From the NCBI GenBank assembly GCA_963691715.1, contig OY829281.1, forward strand, positions 620,001-684,000: a DNA stretch of 64,000 bases. The letters run 5' to 3'. Positions 28,226 through 38,577 of this stretch are shown in pieces (within the stretch, counting starts at the first letter, position 1; every line of letters begins with the position of its first letter). The position numbers and the translations under genes were made by a program. Below the pieces are notes generated by a model. The model had not been told where the DNA came from, did no database searches, and worked only from the letters and a program-made list of their open reading frames with translations. This DNA is from HXMU1420-13 sp963691715 (GTDB taxonomy: Bacteria; Bacteroidota; Rhodothermia; Balneolales; Balneolaceae).

Positions 28226-30995
28226 CGTGTGATGCTCGCTTTGTTTTAAATGTTAAGGTATACACGCCTTTTTGTAAAAAAGAAAGATCGTCTTTGGTTC
28301 CACTAATTACAAGATTCCAGGTATACGTGTTAAATCCATGCTGTCCAACTGTTTTTATTGTAGTCACAGTTTCACCATTCTCATTACTAATCTCAATATC
28401 AACTTTCTGATTGTCATCATCCTTAGCTAAGAAATACATGAGTTCAACTTCAGGTTCATTGAATGCTTCATATTCTGCGTTTCGGCTACCCCAACGCGCA
28501 GAATAACGAACAGGTTTAGGAGTAATTCCAGTAATTCTCTCATTAAGACGATCAGCAATTTCATGTAATGGTTCAATATCTAGCACATAAATAGAACGCC
28601 CATGCGTTGCGATTACCAAATCTAAATCTCTTGGGTGAACAATCATGTCATAGGAAGCAACATTTGGTTTGGATGACAAATAATGCCAATTAACCCCGCC
28701 ATCAAACGTAGTGTACGAGCCATGGTCTAATCCAGTATATAAAATAGATGGGTTAACTGGATCTTGAACAATAATATTTACTACATCATCAGGTAAATTT
28801 CCTCGCAAGGAAGTCCAAGTTTCTCCATAATCGAATGTCTTGTATATATATGTTTTGAATTCGTCTTCTCTATAACCATTCAAAGAAACAAAAGCGGTCC
28901 CTTCATCAAACGTAGAAGCATGAACTTCGCTTATCCAACGATTTTGAGGCAGATTAGTTGATACTTTACTCCAAGTTACTCCTGCATCTCTTGTTAGTTG
29001 AATATTTCCATCATCCGTTCCAACCCATACTACATTAAAATTTAATGGTGATTCGGCAATGGTGGTAATGGTAGAGTAGGGTACATCACCATTTGGTAAG
29101 TTGTTGGATAAATCTGGGCTTATTGCGGTCCAAGTTTTCCCTTCATCCATACTTCTGCTTAAGCGTTGAGATCCAAAATATATGATTTCAGGATGGTGAT
29201 GACTGATAGTTACAGGTGTATTCCAATTGTATCGATATTTAGCTTCTCCAACGTCATGCTGTGGAGAAATCCTATTATATGATTGTTCGGAGAGCACGCT
29301 ACGAAAATAATTTCCGTATTGAAAACCCACATAAATCACATCTGAATTTCCAGGTTTTGCAGCTACATGCATTCCGTCGCCCCCAAATAGTCTTGTCCAA
29401 GGTTGTTCACGGTTGGCATTCGATGTAGATGAACCTTTAAATGTTCCATTATCTTGAAGTCCACCGTATATATTATACGGTTCTTCCATATCAACGTTTA
29501 CGGTATAAAATTGCCCTACTGCTGCTGTATTATGATGTATAAAATTTTCACCTCCATCATGACTTTCATATAATCCACCATCATTTCCAAGAAGAAGATG
29601 TTCTGAATCGTTCGGGTCTATCCAAAGTGCTTGATGATCGGAATGTACTCTTTGGTTAATTGCAATTTGTTTCCAGTTTCGTCCTCCATCAGTTGATTTT
29701 AAAAAACGAACCCCGAGCATGTAAACAACGTCTGGATTATTTGGGTCAACTCGTATTTCTCCAAAATAATACCCATAGCTGAAATAGAGACCATCGAGTT
29801 TGTATTCATTCATTTTATTCCAAGTGGAACCACCATCGATGGATCGATACACTTCCGCACCTACAATTTCTGTATTAAAAAGATCAGAATTTGCATCCCC
29901 TAGGAATTCAGCAAGGGCTATTGGGGCATATTCACCCTTTGTAACATCTGCTTTAACGCTGGCAGCAGTATATTTTTCAGGAAATCCATTTCGTCGTAAA
30001 AATTGATTTAACTGTTTATTGTCCAGTTTTTGAAAGTCTTTATCTGAAATATCTAAGAATGTATGTTTAGTAATTTCATCTGCACCTATTATCCGTTCTG
30101 TTTGTATTTGTTCTTGATTATCAATGCTTAAATACATGATGTTAGGGTTGGAACTTGAAATATCAATACCCATTCTTCCAACATGTTCCCCTGTGGGCAA
30201 ACCTGCTATTATTTTTGTCCAGCTTTCACCACCATCAACGGAATTATATAACCCACTACCAATGCCACCTTCTTTAAAATTCCATGCTTTTCTATCTCTT
30301 TCCCATGCTGTCGCCCATAGTACATTTGGGTTCTCAGGGTGTATTGCAAGATCGATTACACCTGTTGAGTCATTGATAAAAAGTGTTTTTGTCCATGTTG
30401 CTCCACCATCCATGGTTTTAAATACACCTCGATCTTCATTCTTAGAGTAAAGAGCACCCATACTTCCAACCCAAGCTATATTCTCATCAGTTGGGTGTGC
30501 AATAATTCGACCAATATGCTGGGTATTTCGTAAGCCTACATATTCCCAGGAAGTTCCGCCGTCGATCGATTTATATACTCCAGTTCCAGCATAAGTGGAA
30601 CGTGAACTATTATTTTCGCCGGTTCCAGCCCATAATACTTCTGGATTTGCATCCGAAATTACAATATCTCCAATTCCTAAAGCACCACCTGCATGATCAA
30701 AGATTGGGAACATGGTATTTCCGCTATTCATTGTTTTGAATATCCCAGCGGAACCAAAGGCAGTGTAGAACACCTTAGAATCATGGGGATGTACAGCAAT
30801 ATCAGATACTCTGCCGCTCATTATTACAGGTCCAACATTTCGAATAGGGTAATTTTTGAGAATTGAATTCTGGTAATGATCGGATCTTGCATCGATAGAT
30901 GATTCTATTTCGAATATAGTTGAAGGCTGAATTTGAGCCTGTAGTAAACTATTAATTAACATCATATAAACGAGGCTAAGAAAAAAATGACGCAT
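28203..30995 (-). CDS. Secreted BNR-repeat / VPS10-like beta-propeller protein
   Basis: A 930-residue protein with a signal peptide (MRHFFLSLVYMMLINSLLQAQ). Repeated Asp-box units follow: VYKSIDGGTSWEYVG, VFKTMDGGATWTK, LYNSVDGGESWTKI, VYRSIDGGSTWNKM, LKSTDGGRNWKQI, LYESHDGGENF. These make a sortilin/sialidase-like propeller of exported proteins. No sialidase catalytic residues are evident, and no type IX sorting domain is visible, although the C-terminus is a beta-sandwich. Sortilin-type repeats are common in this phylum with unknown substrates. The gene is followed, with overlap, by a DUF192 lipoprotein gene. Confidence 0.85.
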   Translation of the reverse strand: MRHFFLSLVYMMLINSLLQAQIQPSTIFEIESSIDARSDHYQNSILKNYPIRNVGPVIMSGRVSDIAVHPHDSKVFYTAFGSAGIFKTMNSGNTMFPIFDHAGGALGIGDIVISDANPEVLWAGTGENNSSRSTYAGTGVYKSIDGGTSWEYVGLRNTQHIGRIIAHPTDENIAWVGSMGALYSKNEDRGVFKTMDGGATWTKTLFINDSTGVIDLAIHPENPNVLWATAWERDRKAWNFKEGGIGSGLYNSVDGGESWTKIIAGLPTGEHVGRMGIDISSSNPNIMYLSIDNQEQIQTERIIGADEITKHTFLDISDKDFQKLDNKQLNQFLRRNGFPEKYTAASVKADVTKGEYAPIALAEFLGDANSDLFNTEIVGAEVYRSIDGGSTWNKMNEYKLDGLYFSYGYYFGEIRVDPNNPDVVYMLGVRFLKSTDGGRNWKQIAINQRVHSDHQALWIDPNDSEHLLLGNDGGLYESHDGGENFIHHNTAAVGQFYTVNVDMEEPYNIYGGLQDNGTFKGSSTSNANREQPWTRLFGGDGMHVAAKPGNSDVIYVGFQYGNYFRSVLSEQSYNRISPQHDVGEAKYRYNWNTPVTISHHHPEIIYFGSQRLSRSMDEGKTWTAISPDLSNNLPNGDVPYSTITTIAESPLNFNVVWVGTDDGNIQLTRDAGVTWSKVSTNLPQNRWISEVHASTFDEGTAFVSLNGYREDEFKTYIYKTFDYGETWTSLRGNLPDDVVNIIVQDPVNPSILYTGLDHGSYTTFDGGVNWHYLSSKPNVASYDMIVHPRDLDLVIATHGRSIYVLDIEPLHEIADRLNERITGITPKPVRYSARWGSRNAEYEAFNEPEVELMYFLAKDDDNQKVDIEISNENGETVTTIKTVGQHGFNTYTWNLVISGTKDDLSFLQKGVYTLTFKTKRASHDVKFEIK

Positions 30996-31137
30996 GGTTT
31001 AATTTTGATTATGGTTGGAAGCTTATTATATAAAATTGCAGGTATTAAAATTTAAAAATTGTTCAGTTTTTACATAAAACAAAACGTTTATAATTCATTG
31101 AAATTCAAACGGAATAGAGCTATATTTAAATCATGCG

Positions 31138-31167
31138 GTGAGCGTCGGGAGGCACTCACTTTTTTTT
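31138..31167 (+). terminator. Terminator-like hairpin in rimP leader (possible attenuator)
   Basis: GTGAG (31138-31142) pairs with CTCAC (31155-31159), followed by eight T. It lies 18 nt before the rimP ATG in the leader of the rimP-nusA-infB operon, so it would act on transcripts entering the operon. NusA-dependent attenuation upstream of nusA is well known in other bacteria; its use here is inference. Confidence 0.55.
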
Positions 31168-31184
31168 GTTTCTGGATTTTAGAT

Positions 31185-31652
31185 ATGACACTCGACATTA
31201 CAAATCAAATTAAGGAACTCGCGGCTCCTCTAGCAGAGGAGCGTGGGTTATTTGTGGTTGATATCGAACTTAAGACAGGTTCGGGTAATGAACTATGGGT
31301 ATATCTAGATGCCGAAGATCGAGGAATTAACCTAGATGAATGTGCAGAAATAAGTAGGGAACTTGGATTTGTAATTGACGCTCACGAGTTATTGGAATCT
31401 AAATACCGACTTAATATATCATCTCCAGGGTTAAGCCGACCATTATCTGATGCTCGACAGTATTCCAAGAATATTGGACGAATGATTAAACTTAGATACT
31501 GGGAAGGCGATGAAACAAAAAGAATAAAAGGAATGTTGGAACAAGCATCGCATCAGAAATTAACCGTGATAGAAACTGAGGGAAAAAAAAGCACAGAACA
31601 CTTTATTCAAATGGATACCGTGATTGAAGCTAAAATTGTACCCCAAATCTAA
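31185..31652 (+). CDS. rimP: Ribosome maturation factor RimP
   Basis: A 155-residue protein from ATG 31185 (MTLDITNQIKELAAPLAEER). A further in-frame start at 31059 would add 42 residues that run through the leader hairpin and show no homology, so I reject it. The motifs GLFVVDIELKTGSGNELWVYLD, LDECAEISRELGFV and YRLNISSPGLSRPL are RimP landmarks. RimP assists 30S subunit maturation. It opens the rimP-nusA-infB-rbfA-truB-ribF cluster. Confidence 0.92.
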   Translation: MTLDITNQIKELAAPLAEERGLFVVDIELKTGSGNELWVYLDAEDRGINLDECAEISRELGFVIDAHELLESKYRLNISSPGLSRPLSDARQYSKNIGRMIKLRYWEGDETKRIKGMLEQASHQKLTVIETEGKKSTEHFIQMDTVIEAKIVPQI

Positions 31653-31660
31653 CTAAACAC

Positions 31661-32911
31661 ATGCAAAACGAGTTATCAAAACAAATTATATCATCATTTG
31701 CGGAAATTGCTAAAGATAAAGGAATAGACCGCGATCTACTGTTATCTATTTTGGAAGATGTTTTTCGAACTATGATTCGTAAAAAATATGAAACAGATGA
31801 TGCATTCGAGGTAATTTTAAATGCCGATCGAGGCGAGATTCAGATCTTGCATGTACAAGAAGTTGTTCCTTCGGAAGAACTATCCGACGAAGTGGCTGAA
31901 ATCACTCTTGAGGATGCTCAAAAAATTGATCCAGATATAGGGCTTTACGATGAATTAGCCCAAGAAGTACAAATTTTAGACTTTGGGCGCCGTGCAGTAA
32001 TGATGGCTAGACAACAACTGGCACAGCGGATCAGAGAAATTGAAAAAGATAACATTTACGAAGATTATACCGATCGAGTAGGTGAAATAATATTAGGGGA
32101 TGTTTACCAAGTTCGTCATAACAAAGACATTCTAGTGAACCACAATGGAGTTGAACTATTACTTCCTAAAAATGAACAAATCTATAAAGATAGATACCGA
32201 AAGGGCGATACCATTCGTGCCGTTGTTATCGGAGTTCATATGCGCAATGGAAATCCTACCGTAATCATATCAAGAACGTCTGAATTATTCCTAGAGCGTT
32301 TATTTGAAAATGAGATTCCAGAAGTATTTGATGGCATAATAGAACTTGTAAAAATTGCACGTGCTCCTGGCGATCGTTCCAAGGTTGCTGTTTTATCACA
32401 TGATGAACGTGTGGATCCCGTTGGAGCCTGTGTTGGGATGAAAGGCATAAGAATTCATGCCATTGTGCGTGAGCTTCAAAATGAAAATATTGATGTTATC
32501 AATTACACAAAGGATAAATTCGAATTCATAAAACGTGCTCTGCAACCAGCCGAAGTAATAAAGGTTGAGTTGAGTGAAGATGGTATGAAAGCCAATGTGT
32601 TAGTGCCTGCAGATGAGGTATCTAAAGCAATTGGTAAAGGTGGAGTTAACATAAGACTTGCATCAAAATTATCAGATTCAGAAATCGATGTTTACCGTGA
32701 GGTAGAAGAAGAAGACGATATTGATATTAATGAGTTTGAGGAAGATTTTGGTGCAGAAATAATCAAAATGCTTCACGATATTGGCTGCGACACAGCTCGT
32801 TCTGTATTAGATCTCGACAAAGAAGAAATTGTGCGAAGAACGAACGGAGATATTCCAGAAGAACAAGCAGCAAAAATAATTGAAGTAATAGCTTATGAAT
32901 TTGACGATTAG
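31661..32911 (+). CDS. nusA: Transcription termination/antitermination factor NusA
   Basis: A 416-residue protein of the short NusA form: N-terminal RNA polymerase-binding domain, S1 domain (IILGDVYQVRHNKDILVNHN), two KH domains (VDPVGACVGMKGIRIHAIV and KAIGKGGVNIRLASKL) and a single helix-rich C-terminal tail rather than the two acidic repeats of Escherichia coli NusA. NusA controls pausing, termination and antitermination. It is placed 8 nt after rimP. Confidence 0.94.
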   Translation: MQNELSKQIISSFAEIAKDKGIDRDLLLSILEDVFRTMIRKKYETDDAFEVILNADRGEIQILHVQEVVPSEELSDEVAEITLEDAQKIDPDIGLYDELAQEVQILDFGRRAVMMARQQLAQRIREIEKDNIYEDYTDRVGEIILGDVYQVRHNKDILVNHNGVELLLPKNEQIYKDRYRKGDTIRAVVIGVHMRNGNPTVIISRTSELFLERLFENEIPEVFDGIIELVKIARAPGDRSKVAVLSHDERVDPVGACVGMKGIRIHAIVRELQNENIDVINYTKDKFEFIKRALQPAEVIKVELSEDGMKANVLVPADEVSKAIGKGGVNIRLASKLSDSEIDVYREVEEEDDIDINEFEEDFGAEIIKMLHDIGCDTARSVLDLDKEEIVRRTNGDIPEEQAAKIIEVIAYEFDD

Positions 32912-32964
32912 CAATTACACATTTCAATAAATTTCTTTAGTTTAGACCTGAACAAAAAGCAGAT

Positions 32965-35931
32965 ATGCCCATAAACCGACCAAAACCGTTATTCAAAGTA
33001 GCATCAGAGTTCAATGTATCTACTCAATCCATTGTAGATACACTTGCTGATAACGGAATGACTGCCGCTAATCGACCAAATTTCAAAATCACCCAGGAGA
33101 TGTATGAAATTTTGGATAATATTTATGGGGAGGATAAAGCTCGTAGTTTAGAACATGAACGTTCAAAAGAAGAATATGAGAGCCGTCGAAGCCATATGAT
33201 GAATCAACGTAATGAAAGTGTTACGCTTGATAATATGCTCGAACCTTTGGACGAACTAGCTCCTCTAGAACCCATTCCTTCTAAAACAATAGAAGACGAA
33301 TTATTTGATGGTTTAGAACCCTTATCAGAACCTCAGCCAGAAACAAATGAATTTGAAGAGATTCCTCCAGTAGTTGATGAAGTCATAACTGATAGTATGG
33401 ATTCTGAAATAGCCGTAGAGGAAAATGATGAAGTACTAGCTTCTAATGACATCACACCTACCGTCGTTTCTGATGAAGAAGAAGTTCTCATCGATGAGAA
33501 AGAGCTAGAAGATGAGGTAATAGTAGAAACTGAATTAGAGGTAGAGGTTGAATCTGATACTGAAACCGAAAAACAGACAGAACAAGCTTCAGAAGAAGAA
33601 TCGAATTTTGAAGAAGAGTCTGAAAGTGAACACGAACAAGTGGAATCGCAACCTTCTCATGATCAAGGTGCAGAAAGTGATGCATCTACCACTACAGAAG
33701 AAGAAGCTGGCGAACTATCCGAGCAGCCTGTCGCAAGAAAACCAGGCGAGCCTATTATTAGAGGTAGAGCAGATAAACTGAAAGGAACTAAAGTACTTGG
33801 AAAAACTGCATTTACAAATGACCTAACATCAGACTCTAAAGTTCGAAAAAAGCGTAAACGTAGAAAGGATCGCCCTTCCGAAAATGAATTAAAAGCACAG
33901 CGCACTTCAAAACAAGGGAACGAAGAACAGAAAAAAAAGCAAGAGCCACAAAAATCAAATAAAAAACCTAACGTCAATAAGAAAGCGAAGCCAAAAAAGG
34001 AAAAAGCAGAAGTTGATAAAATTGATGTAGATAAAATGATGCGTGAAACCCTGAAAAAAATGCAGGGTAACTCTACAGTAGGTAGTAAGCGTGGTAAGAG
34101 ACGTCGACAGCGTAAAGAAGTACGCGAAGAAGAAATGATACAACAGCAGGAATTGGAAGGTCTTGAAAGCGAAGTTATAGAAGTAACCGAGTTTATAACG
34201 GCTAACGATCTTGCTGAAGAATTAGGTGTTGGTGTAAATGATATTATATCTGCTTGTATGAGTATCGGATTGATGATTACCATCAACCAAAGACTTGATG
34301 CTGGTACGATAGAACTTGTTGCAAGTGAATTTGATAAAGAAGTAAAATTCATTGATGCAGAAGAATTAGTTGTTGAATTAGAAGAAGAGACAGATTCTGA
34401 AGAAGATCTTAAGCCTCGCGCTCCAATCATCACAGTGATGGGGCACGTAGATCATGGTAAAACTTCTTTGCTAGATTACATACGAGAAGCTCGTGTAGCC
34501 GAAGGTGAAGCAGGTGGTATTACACAGCATGTGGGAGCGTATGAAGTGATTCATGATGAGCGTAAAATAACATTCCTCGATACACCTGGTCACGAAGCAT
34601 TTACTGCGATGCGTTCACGTGGTGCACAGGCTACTGATATCGTGATACTTGTTGTGGCTGCTGATGATTCAGTTATGCCTCAAACCATTGAAGCCATTAA
34701 CCACGCAAAAGCTGCTGGTGTACCAATGGTGGTGGCTATTAACAAAATGGATAAAGACGGTGCAACTCCCGATAGAATTAAACAACAGTTAACCGATCAT
34801 GATGTAATCGTTGAAGATTGGGGAGGAACCATTCAGTATGCCTTGGTATCTGCGAAGACGGGAATGGGTATCGATGATTTATTAGAAAAAGTTTTGATCG
34901 AAGCAGAATTGCTCGAACTCAAAGCAAATCCAGATCGTAGAGCGGATGGGGTGGTTTTAGAGGCTCGTTTGGACAAAGGAAAAGGTATAGTGGCAAACAT
35001 ATTGGTTCAAAACGGAACGATGAATGTTGGTGATCCATTTGTAGCTGGACCCTGTTTCGGTAGAGTAAGAGCCATGGAAAACTCAAGAGGTAAACGTGTA
35101 AAGTTAGCCGGACCAGCAACTCCACTACAATTAACTGGTTTCGATGATATGCCACAAGCAGGTGATAAAATTGTGGTAGCTGTTGATGAAAAAACGGCGA
35201 AAGAAGTGGCTAATCAACGCCAGCAAATTCGCAGAGAACAGGCGTTGCGTAAAACTAAACACATGACTCTCGATGACTTATCTCGTCGTTTAGCATTAGG
35301 TGAAGTTTCTGAATTAAACATTATTATAAAAGCAGATGTTGATGGTTCAATTGAAGCACTTTCTGGATCGCTGCAAAAAATTAGTACCGATGAAGTAGCT
35401 GTGAATATTATTCACACAGGTGCCGGCGCTATTTCCGAATCGGATGTACTGCTTGCATCAGCATCGGATGCCATCATTATTGGATTCCAAGTTCGCCCAA
35501 CAGCACAAGCAAGAAAACTTGCTGAAAGCGAAGAAATTGATATTCGTTTATTCTCAGTTATTTATGATGCCATCGATGAAGTTAGAGATGCCTTAGAAGG
35601 ATTATTAAGTCCTGAATTAAAAGAACAAATGATGGGAATCGTTGAAGTTCGTGAAATCTTCAAAGTATCAAAAGTGGGTACTATTGCAGGATGTTATGTA
35701 ACCGAAGGAAAGATTGATAGAAACAACCCAATTCGAATTATTAGAGAAGGTGTTGTTATTTATGATGGCGCCATCGGTGCACTAAAACGTTTTAAAGATG
35801 ACGTGAAAGAAGTTGCTTCTGGATACGAGTGCGGTATTAGCATACAAGGATATAATGATATCAAAATTGGAGATGCTTTCGAAAGCTATAAAATAACGGA
35901 AGAAAAGCGTACACTCGAAGACTTAAATTGA
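32965..35931 (+). CDS. infB: Translation initiation factor IF-2
   Basis: A 988-residue protein. A long, strongly charged N-terminal region (about 70-430, acidic then lysine/arginine-rich with DKMMRETLKKMQGNST) precedes the GTPase domain: G1 GHVDHGKT at 493-500, G3 DTPGHEAFTAMRSRGA, G4 AINKMDK. IF-2 C-terminal domains follow. IF-2 delivers initiator tRNA to the 30S subunit. A complementary-strand open frame of 256 codons spans 33663-34433, but it is a shadow of the repetitive charged region. Confidence 0.95.
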   Translation: MPINRPKPLFKVASEFNVSTQSIVDTLADNGMTAANRPNFKITQEMYEILDNIYGEDKARSLEHERSKEEYESRRSHMMNQRNESVTLDNMLEPLDELAPLEPIPSKTIEDELFDGLEPLSEPQPETNEFEEIPPVVDEVITDSMDSEIAVEENDEVLASNDITPTVVSDEEEVLIDEKELEDEVIVETELEVEVESDTETEKQTEQASEEESNFEEESESEHEQVESQPSHDQGAESDASTTTEEEAGELSEQPVARKPGEPIIRGRADKLKGTKVLGKTAFTNDLTSDSKVRKKRKRRKDRPSENELKAQRTSKQGNEEQKKKQEPQKSNKKPNVNKKAKPKKEKAEVDKIDVDKMMRETLKKMQGNSTVGSKRGKRRRQRKEVREEEMIQQQELEGLESEVIEVTEFITANDLAEELGVGVNDIISACMSIGLMITINQRLDAGTIELVASEFDKEVKFIDAEELVVELEEETDSEEDLKPRAPIITVMGHVDHGKTSLLDYIREARVAEGEAGGITQHVGAYEVIHDERKITFLDTPGHEAFTAMRSRGAQATDIVILVVAADDSVMPQTIEAINHAKAAGVPMVVAINKMDKDGATPDRIKQQLTDHDVIVEDWGGTIQYALVSAKTGMGIDDLLEKVLIEAELLELKANPDRRADGVVLEARLDKGKGIVANILVQNGTMNVGDPFVAGPCFGRVRAMENSRGKRVKLAGPATPLQLTGFDDMPQAGDKIVVAVDEKTAKEVANQRQQIRREQALRKTKHMTLDDLSRRLALGEVSELNIIIKADVDGSIEALSGSLQKISTDEVAVNIIHTGAGAISESDVLLASASDAIIIGFQVRPTAQARKLAESEEIDIRLFSVIYDAIDEVRDALEGLLSPELKEQMMGIVEVREIFKVSKVGTIAGCYVTEGKIDRNNPIRIIREGVVIYDGAIGALKRFKDDVKEVASGYECGISIQGYNDIKIGDAFESYKITEEKRTLEDLN

Positions 35932-35947
35932 TTTTATCCATCAAAGT

Positions 35948-36319
35948 ATGAGTTTTAGAGTAGAACGTCTTGGAGAGTTGCTAAAAAGAGATCTCGGAGA
36001 GATTATTCAAAGAGATTTTCAACCAGACGGCACGTTCGTGACCATCACAAGTGTTCGAGTTACTCCAGATCTATCCATCGCTAAGGTATATCTCAGTGTT
36101 TTTGCACCGGGGCGTGACAACGAAGTGGTATTTGAATATATCGATGAAAAAGTACCTCAGATTCGTCATAAACTTGCAGGTCGAATTCGTAATCAAGTGA
36201 GAAAAATACCAGAGCTTCATTTTTATGCTGATGATACCGCTGATTATGTAAACAAAATGGAAGGGCTATTCAAAATGGTGGATGAACAACCTAAAGCATC
36301 CACCGACGAAGAAGAATAA
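35948..36319 (+). CDS. rbfA: Ribosome-binding factor A
   Basis: A 123-residue protein with the RbfA features RVERLGELLKRDLGEIIQRD, VRVTPDLSIAKVYLSVF and a KH-like fold ending PELHFYADDTADYVNKM. RbfA binds the 30S subunit and helps 16S rRNA 5' processing and cold adaptation. It is 16 nt after infB, and its stop overlaps the truB start (TAATGG). Confidence 0.93.
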   Translation: MSFRVERLGELLKRDLGEIIQRDFQPDGTFVTITSVRVTPDLSIAKVYLSVFAPGRDNEVVFEYIDEKVPQIRHKLAGRIRNQVRKIPELHFYADDTADYVNKMEGLFKMVDEQPKASTDEEE

Positions 36320-37056
36320 TGGCCAAAGCTCCGGAATTGGCTTCACTACCTATTTTTGGTGCTTCTAATCCACCAAGTAATGCGTTCGATTTTCAAACGG
36401 GGTCTATTCTTTTAGCGAATAAACCCAAAGGGTGGACCAGTTTTGATGTAGTTAAATATCTTCGTGGTAGAGTAAAATGTAAAAAAGTAGGCCATGCAGG
36501 TACTTTAGATCCAATGGCTACAGGACTATTAATTCTATGTACAGGAAAAGCCACAAAAACGATTGATCAAATTCAAGACCAATCAAAAACTTATAGAGCT
36601 GAAATTACCTTTGGAGGTCGCACTGCAAGTTATGATGCAGAATCAGATATTGAAGAATCTGCTCCTTATGATCACATCACCCTAGATACAATTAGAGATA
36701 GTATCATGAGCGAATTTTCGGGTGAAATAATGCAAGTTCCCCCCATGTTTTCTGCCTTAAAAAGGGACGGGAAAAAATTATATGAATTAGCACGGCGCGG
36801 GAAAGAAATAAAACTTGAAGCGCGCCCGGTAACTATACACTCTATTACTATACATAGTTACGATGCACCTACATTAAACATTGAGATCACGTGTAGTAAA
36901 GGTACATATATTCGTTCTATCGCGAATGATTTAGGAAAATCCTTAGATTCGTTCGCCTACTTAAGTGCTTTGGAACGAACTATGATAGGGAATTATTCGA
37001 ATATAGATGCCTTAACACCCCATGAATACAACGAAATACTGAATTCTAATGGCTAA
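36319..37056 (+). CDS. truB: tRNA pseudouridine(55) synthase
   Basis: A 245-residue protein with the catalytic motif GHAGTLDPMATGLL, D64 being the nucleophile, plus the family motifs KPKGWTSFDVVKYLRGR and QVPPMFSALKRDGKKLYELARRG. It makes pseudouridine 55 in the T loop of tRNA. The start overlaps the rbfA stop, and its end overlaps the ribF start, forming a coupled string. Confidence 0.95.
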   Translation: MAKAPELASLPIFGASNPPSNAFDFQTGSILLANKPKGWTSFDVVKYLRGRVKCKKVGHAGTLDPMATGLLILCTGKATKTIDQIQDQSKTYRAEITFGGRTASYDAESDIEESAPYDHITLDTIRDSIMSEFSGEIMQVPPMFSALKRDGKKLYELARRGKEIKLEARPVTIHSITIHSYDAPTLNIEITCSKGTYIRSIANDLGKSLDSFAYLSALERTMIGNYSNIDALTPHEYNEILNSNG

Positions 37057-37981
37057 ATTAATCCCTTTAAAAGACGTACAGCGAGTGAAAAATTCGGTAG
37101 TTACCGTTGGTACTTTCGATGGAGTTCATGAAGGGCATAGAGCGTTAATGCATACGCTCGTTCAACAAGCCAAGAAACGAAAAGCAAGAAGTGTAGTAGT
37201 TACTTTTGATCCACATCCAAGAAGTATAATACATTCAAAATCCAATGGTATTCAATTACTTACCAGTTTACATGAACGAGCTGAAATATTGGAAACCATT
37301 GGGGTTGATGAACTTATAGTAATACCCTTTACCCGAGATTTCTCATTATTAAGTAGCGAACAATTTGTTAAAGATATTATCTATCACAAAATTGGAATTA
37401 GTGAATTTGTAATTGGATATGATCATCATTTTGGAAAAGATCGTTCTGGAACCATCGAAACCCTACACAAATTAAGTGCAACGCTATCATTTAGTGTAAC
37501 TGTAGTGTCCAAAAAAGAAATGGGAGAAACCACAGTGAGTAGCACAGTAATTCGAAAAGAAATTATTGAACATGGAGATACTATTAAAGCAGCTGAGCTT
37601 TTGGGTAGATCGTATATGTTAAATGCTTTAGTGATACATGGCGATGAACGCGGACGAACCATAGGATATCCAACCGCCAATCTACAACCAGAACATCCAG
37701 ACAAAGCACTTCCAAAAAATGGTATTTATGCTGTTAAAGTGAGAGTTAATAATATCTGGTATAATGGAATGATGAATATTGGTATTCGTCCCACTTTTGA
37801 TGGCCAAACTAAGTCCTTGGAAGTAAACATCTTTAATTTTGATCAAATGATTTACGGAAAGATGTTACAGATTCATTTTTTTGATCGAATAAGAGATGAA
37901 CAAAAATTTGAAGGATTGGACGAGTTAAAAGCACAATTAAATAAAGACAAACAAACGGCACTTACCATCTTTTCTGGCTGA
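37049..37981 (+). CDS. ribF: Bifunctional riboflavin kinase / FAD synthetase
   Basis: A 310-residue protein. N-terminal FMN adenylyltransferase domain: VTVGTFDGVHEGHRALM, FDPHPRSI, FVIGYDHHFGKDRSGT. C-terminal riboflavin kinase domain: HGDERGRTIGYPTANLQP, GIYAVKVRVN, NIGIRPTFDG. It makes FMN and FAD. It overlaps truB by 8 nt and closes the operon; no rpsO follows. Confidence 0.94.
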   Translation: MAKLIPLKDVQRVKNSVVTVGTFDGVHEGHRALMHTLVQQAKKRKARSVVVTFDPHPRSIIHSKSNGIQLLTSLHERAEILETIGVDELIVIPFTRDFSLLSSEQFVKDIIYHKIGISEFVIGYDHHFGKDRSGTIETLHKLSATLSFSVTVVSKKEMGETTVSSTVIRKEIIEHGDTIKAAELLGRSYMLNALVIHGDERGRTIGYPTANLQPEHPDKALPKNGIYAVKVRVNNIWYNGMMNIGIRPTFDGQTKSLEVNIFNFDQMIYGKMLQIHFFDRIRDEQKFEGLDELKAQLNKDKQTALTIFSG

Positions 37982-38577
37982 TATTCTATCGCTATAATTT
38001 GGAATAACCTTGTATATTGGGAAAGGGTTTTGACTTTATTATCTAATTATCACTTCTCGTTCTTACCCTTTTTACGAATACAATGTGGTGGTGATTTTAT
38101 TTTTCTCATTTATTCTAGCAGGGGTAGTTGCTCTAGCTCTACTCCTCATCGATCGTAAATACCGAACATGTCGTATTCCATTATCTCCTTTTTTTGTGAT
38201 GGTCATTTTTTACTCTCAGAAAAAATAGAATACAATATTAAATTATTCTCATGCGTATGTAAAGCGCTGCATTAGGCGTAAAATATAGTTGTCGATAAAA
38301 ATAGAATTTTGCTATAATCAGTAAAAAGAAGCTTTAGGAAGTGATTATTTGACGTAACACTCAAACTCAAATCACTTATGTTTACATACGAATATTTATC
38401 AAAAATAAGCGACAAAACAATACGCTACGATTGTCGCTTATCTTCTGAAAAACCAAAAAATAGAAATAGTCTGATAACAGCTTCTATTAACTTAGGTTTT
38501 CTATATAACGGGTTCAGTGTTGCATCTCCCAGAATGTAATTACCCTACAATTTTAAATAATTAAATATTAAAATAAT
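37982..38577 (+). other. 596-nt intergenic region before the RHS locus
   Basis: No convincing gene. Two short open frames are visible: a GTG-started 47-codon hydrophobic frame at 38085-38228 (ILFFSFILAGVVALALLLIDRK) and a 53-codon frame at 38379-38540. I give both low weight. A 10-bp inverted repeat (ATAAGCGACA at 38405-38414, TGTCGCTTAT at 38432-38441) can form a hairpin. The last ~40 nt before the RHS gene are A+T-rich and probably hold its promoter, but I cannot place one. Confidence 0.5.
38405..38441 (+). repeat. Inverted repeat in RHS upstream region
   Basis: Ten-base arms, exact complements, with a 17-nt loop. No T-run follows closely, so a protein-binding site or leader structure is as likely as a terminator. 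Confidence 0.5.

Noticed and set aside
31059..31184. Upstream start adding 42 residues to RimP
   Set aside because: It would translate through the leader hairpin and does not match RimP.
33663..34433. 256-codon open frame on the minus strand
   Set aside because: It lies wholly within infB opposite the repetitive charged N-terminal region; composition (serine-rich) is what the complement of glutamate/lysine codons gives.
38085..38540. Two short open frames (47 and 53 codons) upstream of the RHS genes
   Set aside because: One is hydrophobic and starts with GTG; neither has a family match that I recognise nor a clear ribosome-binding site. Mentioned only in the intergenic entry.
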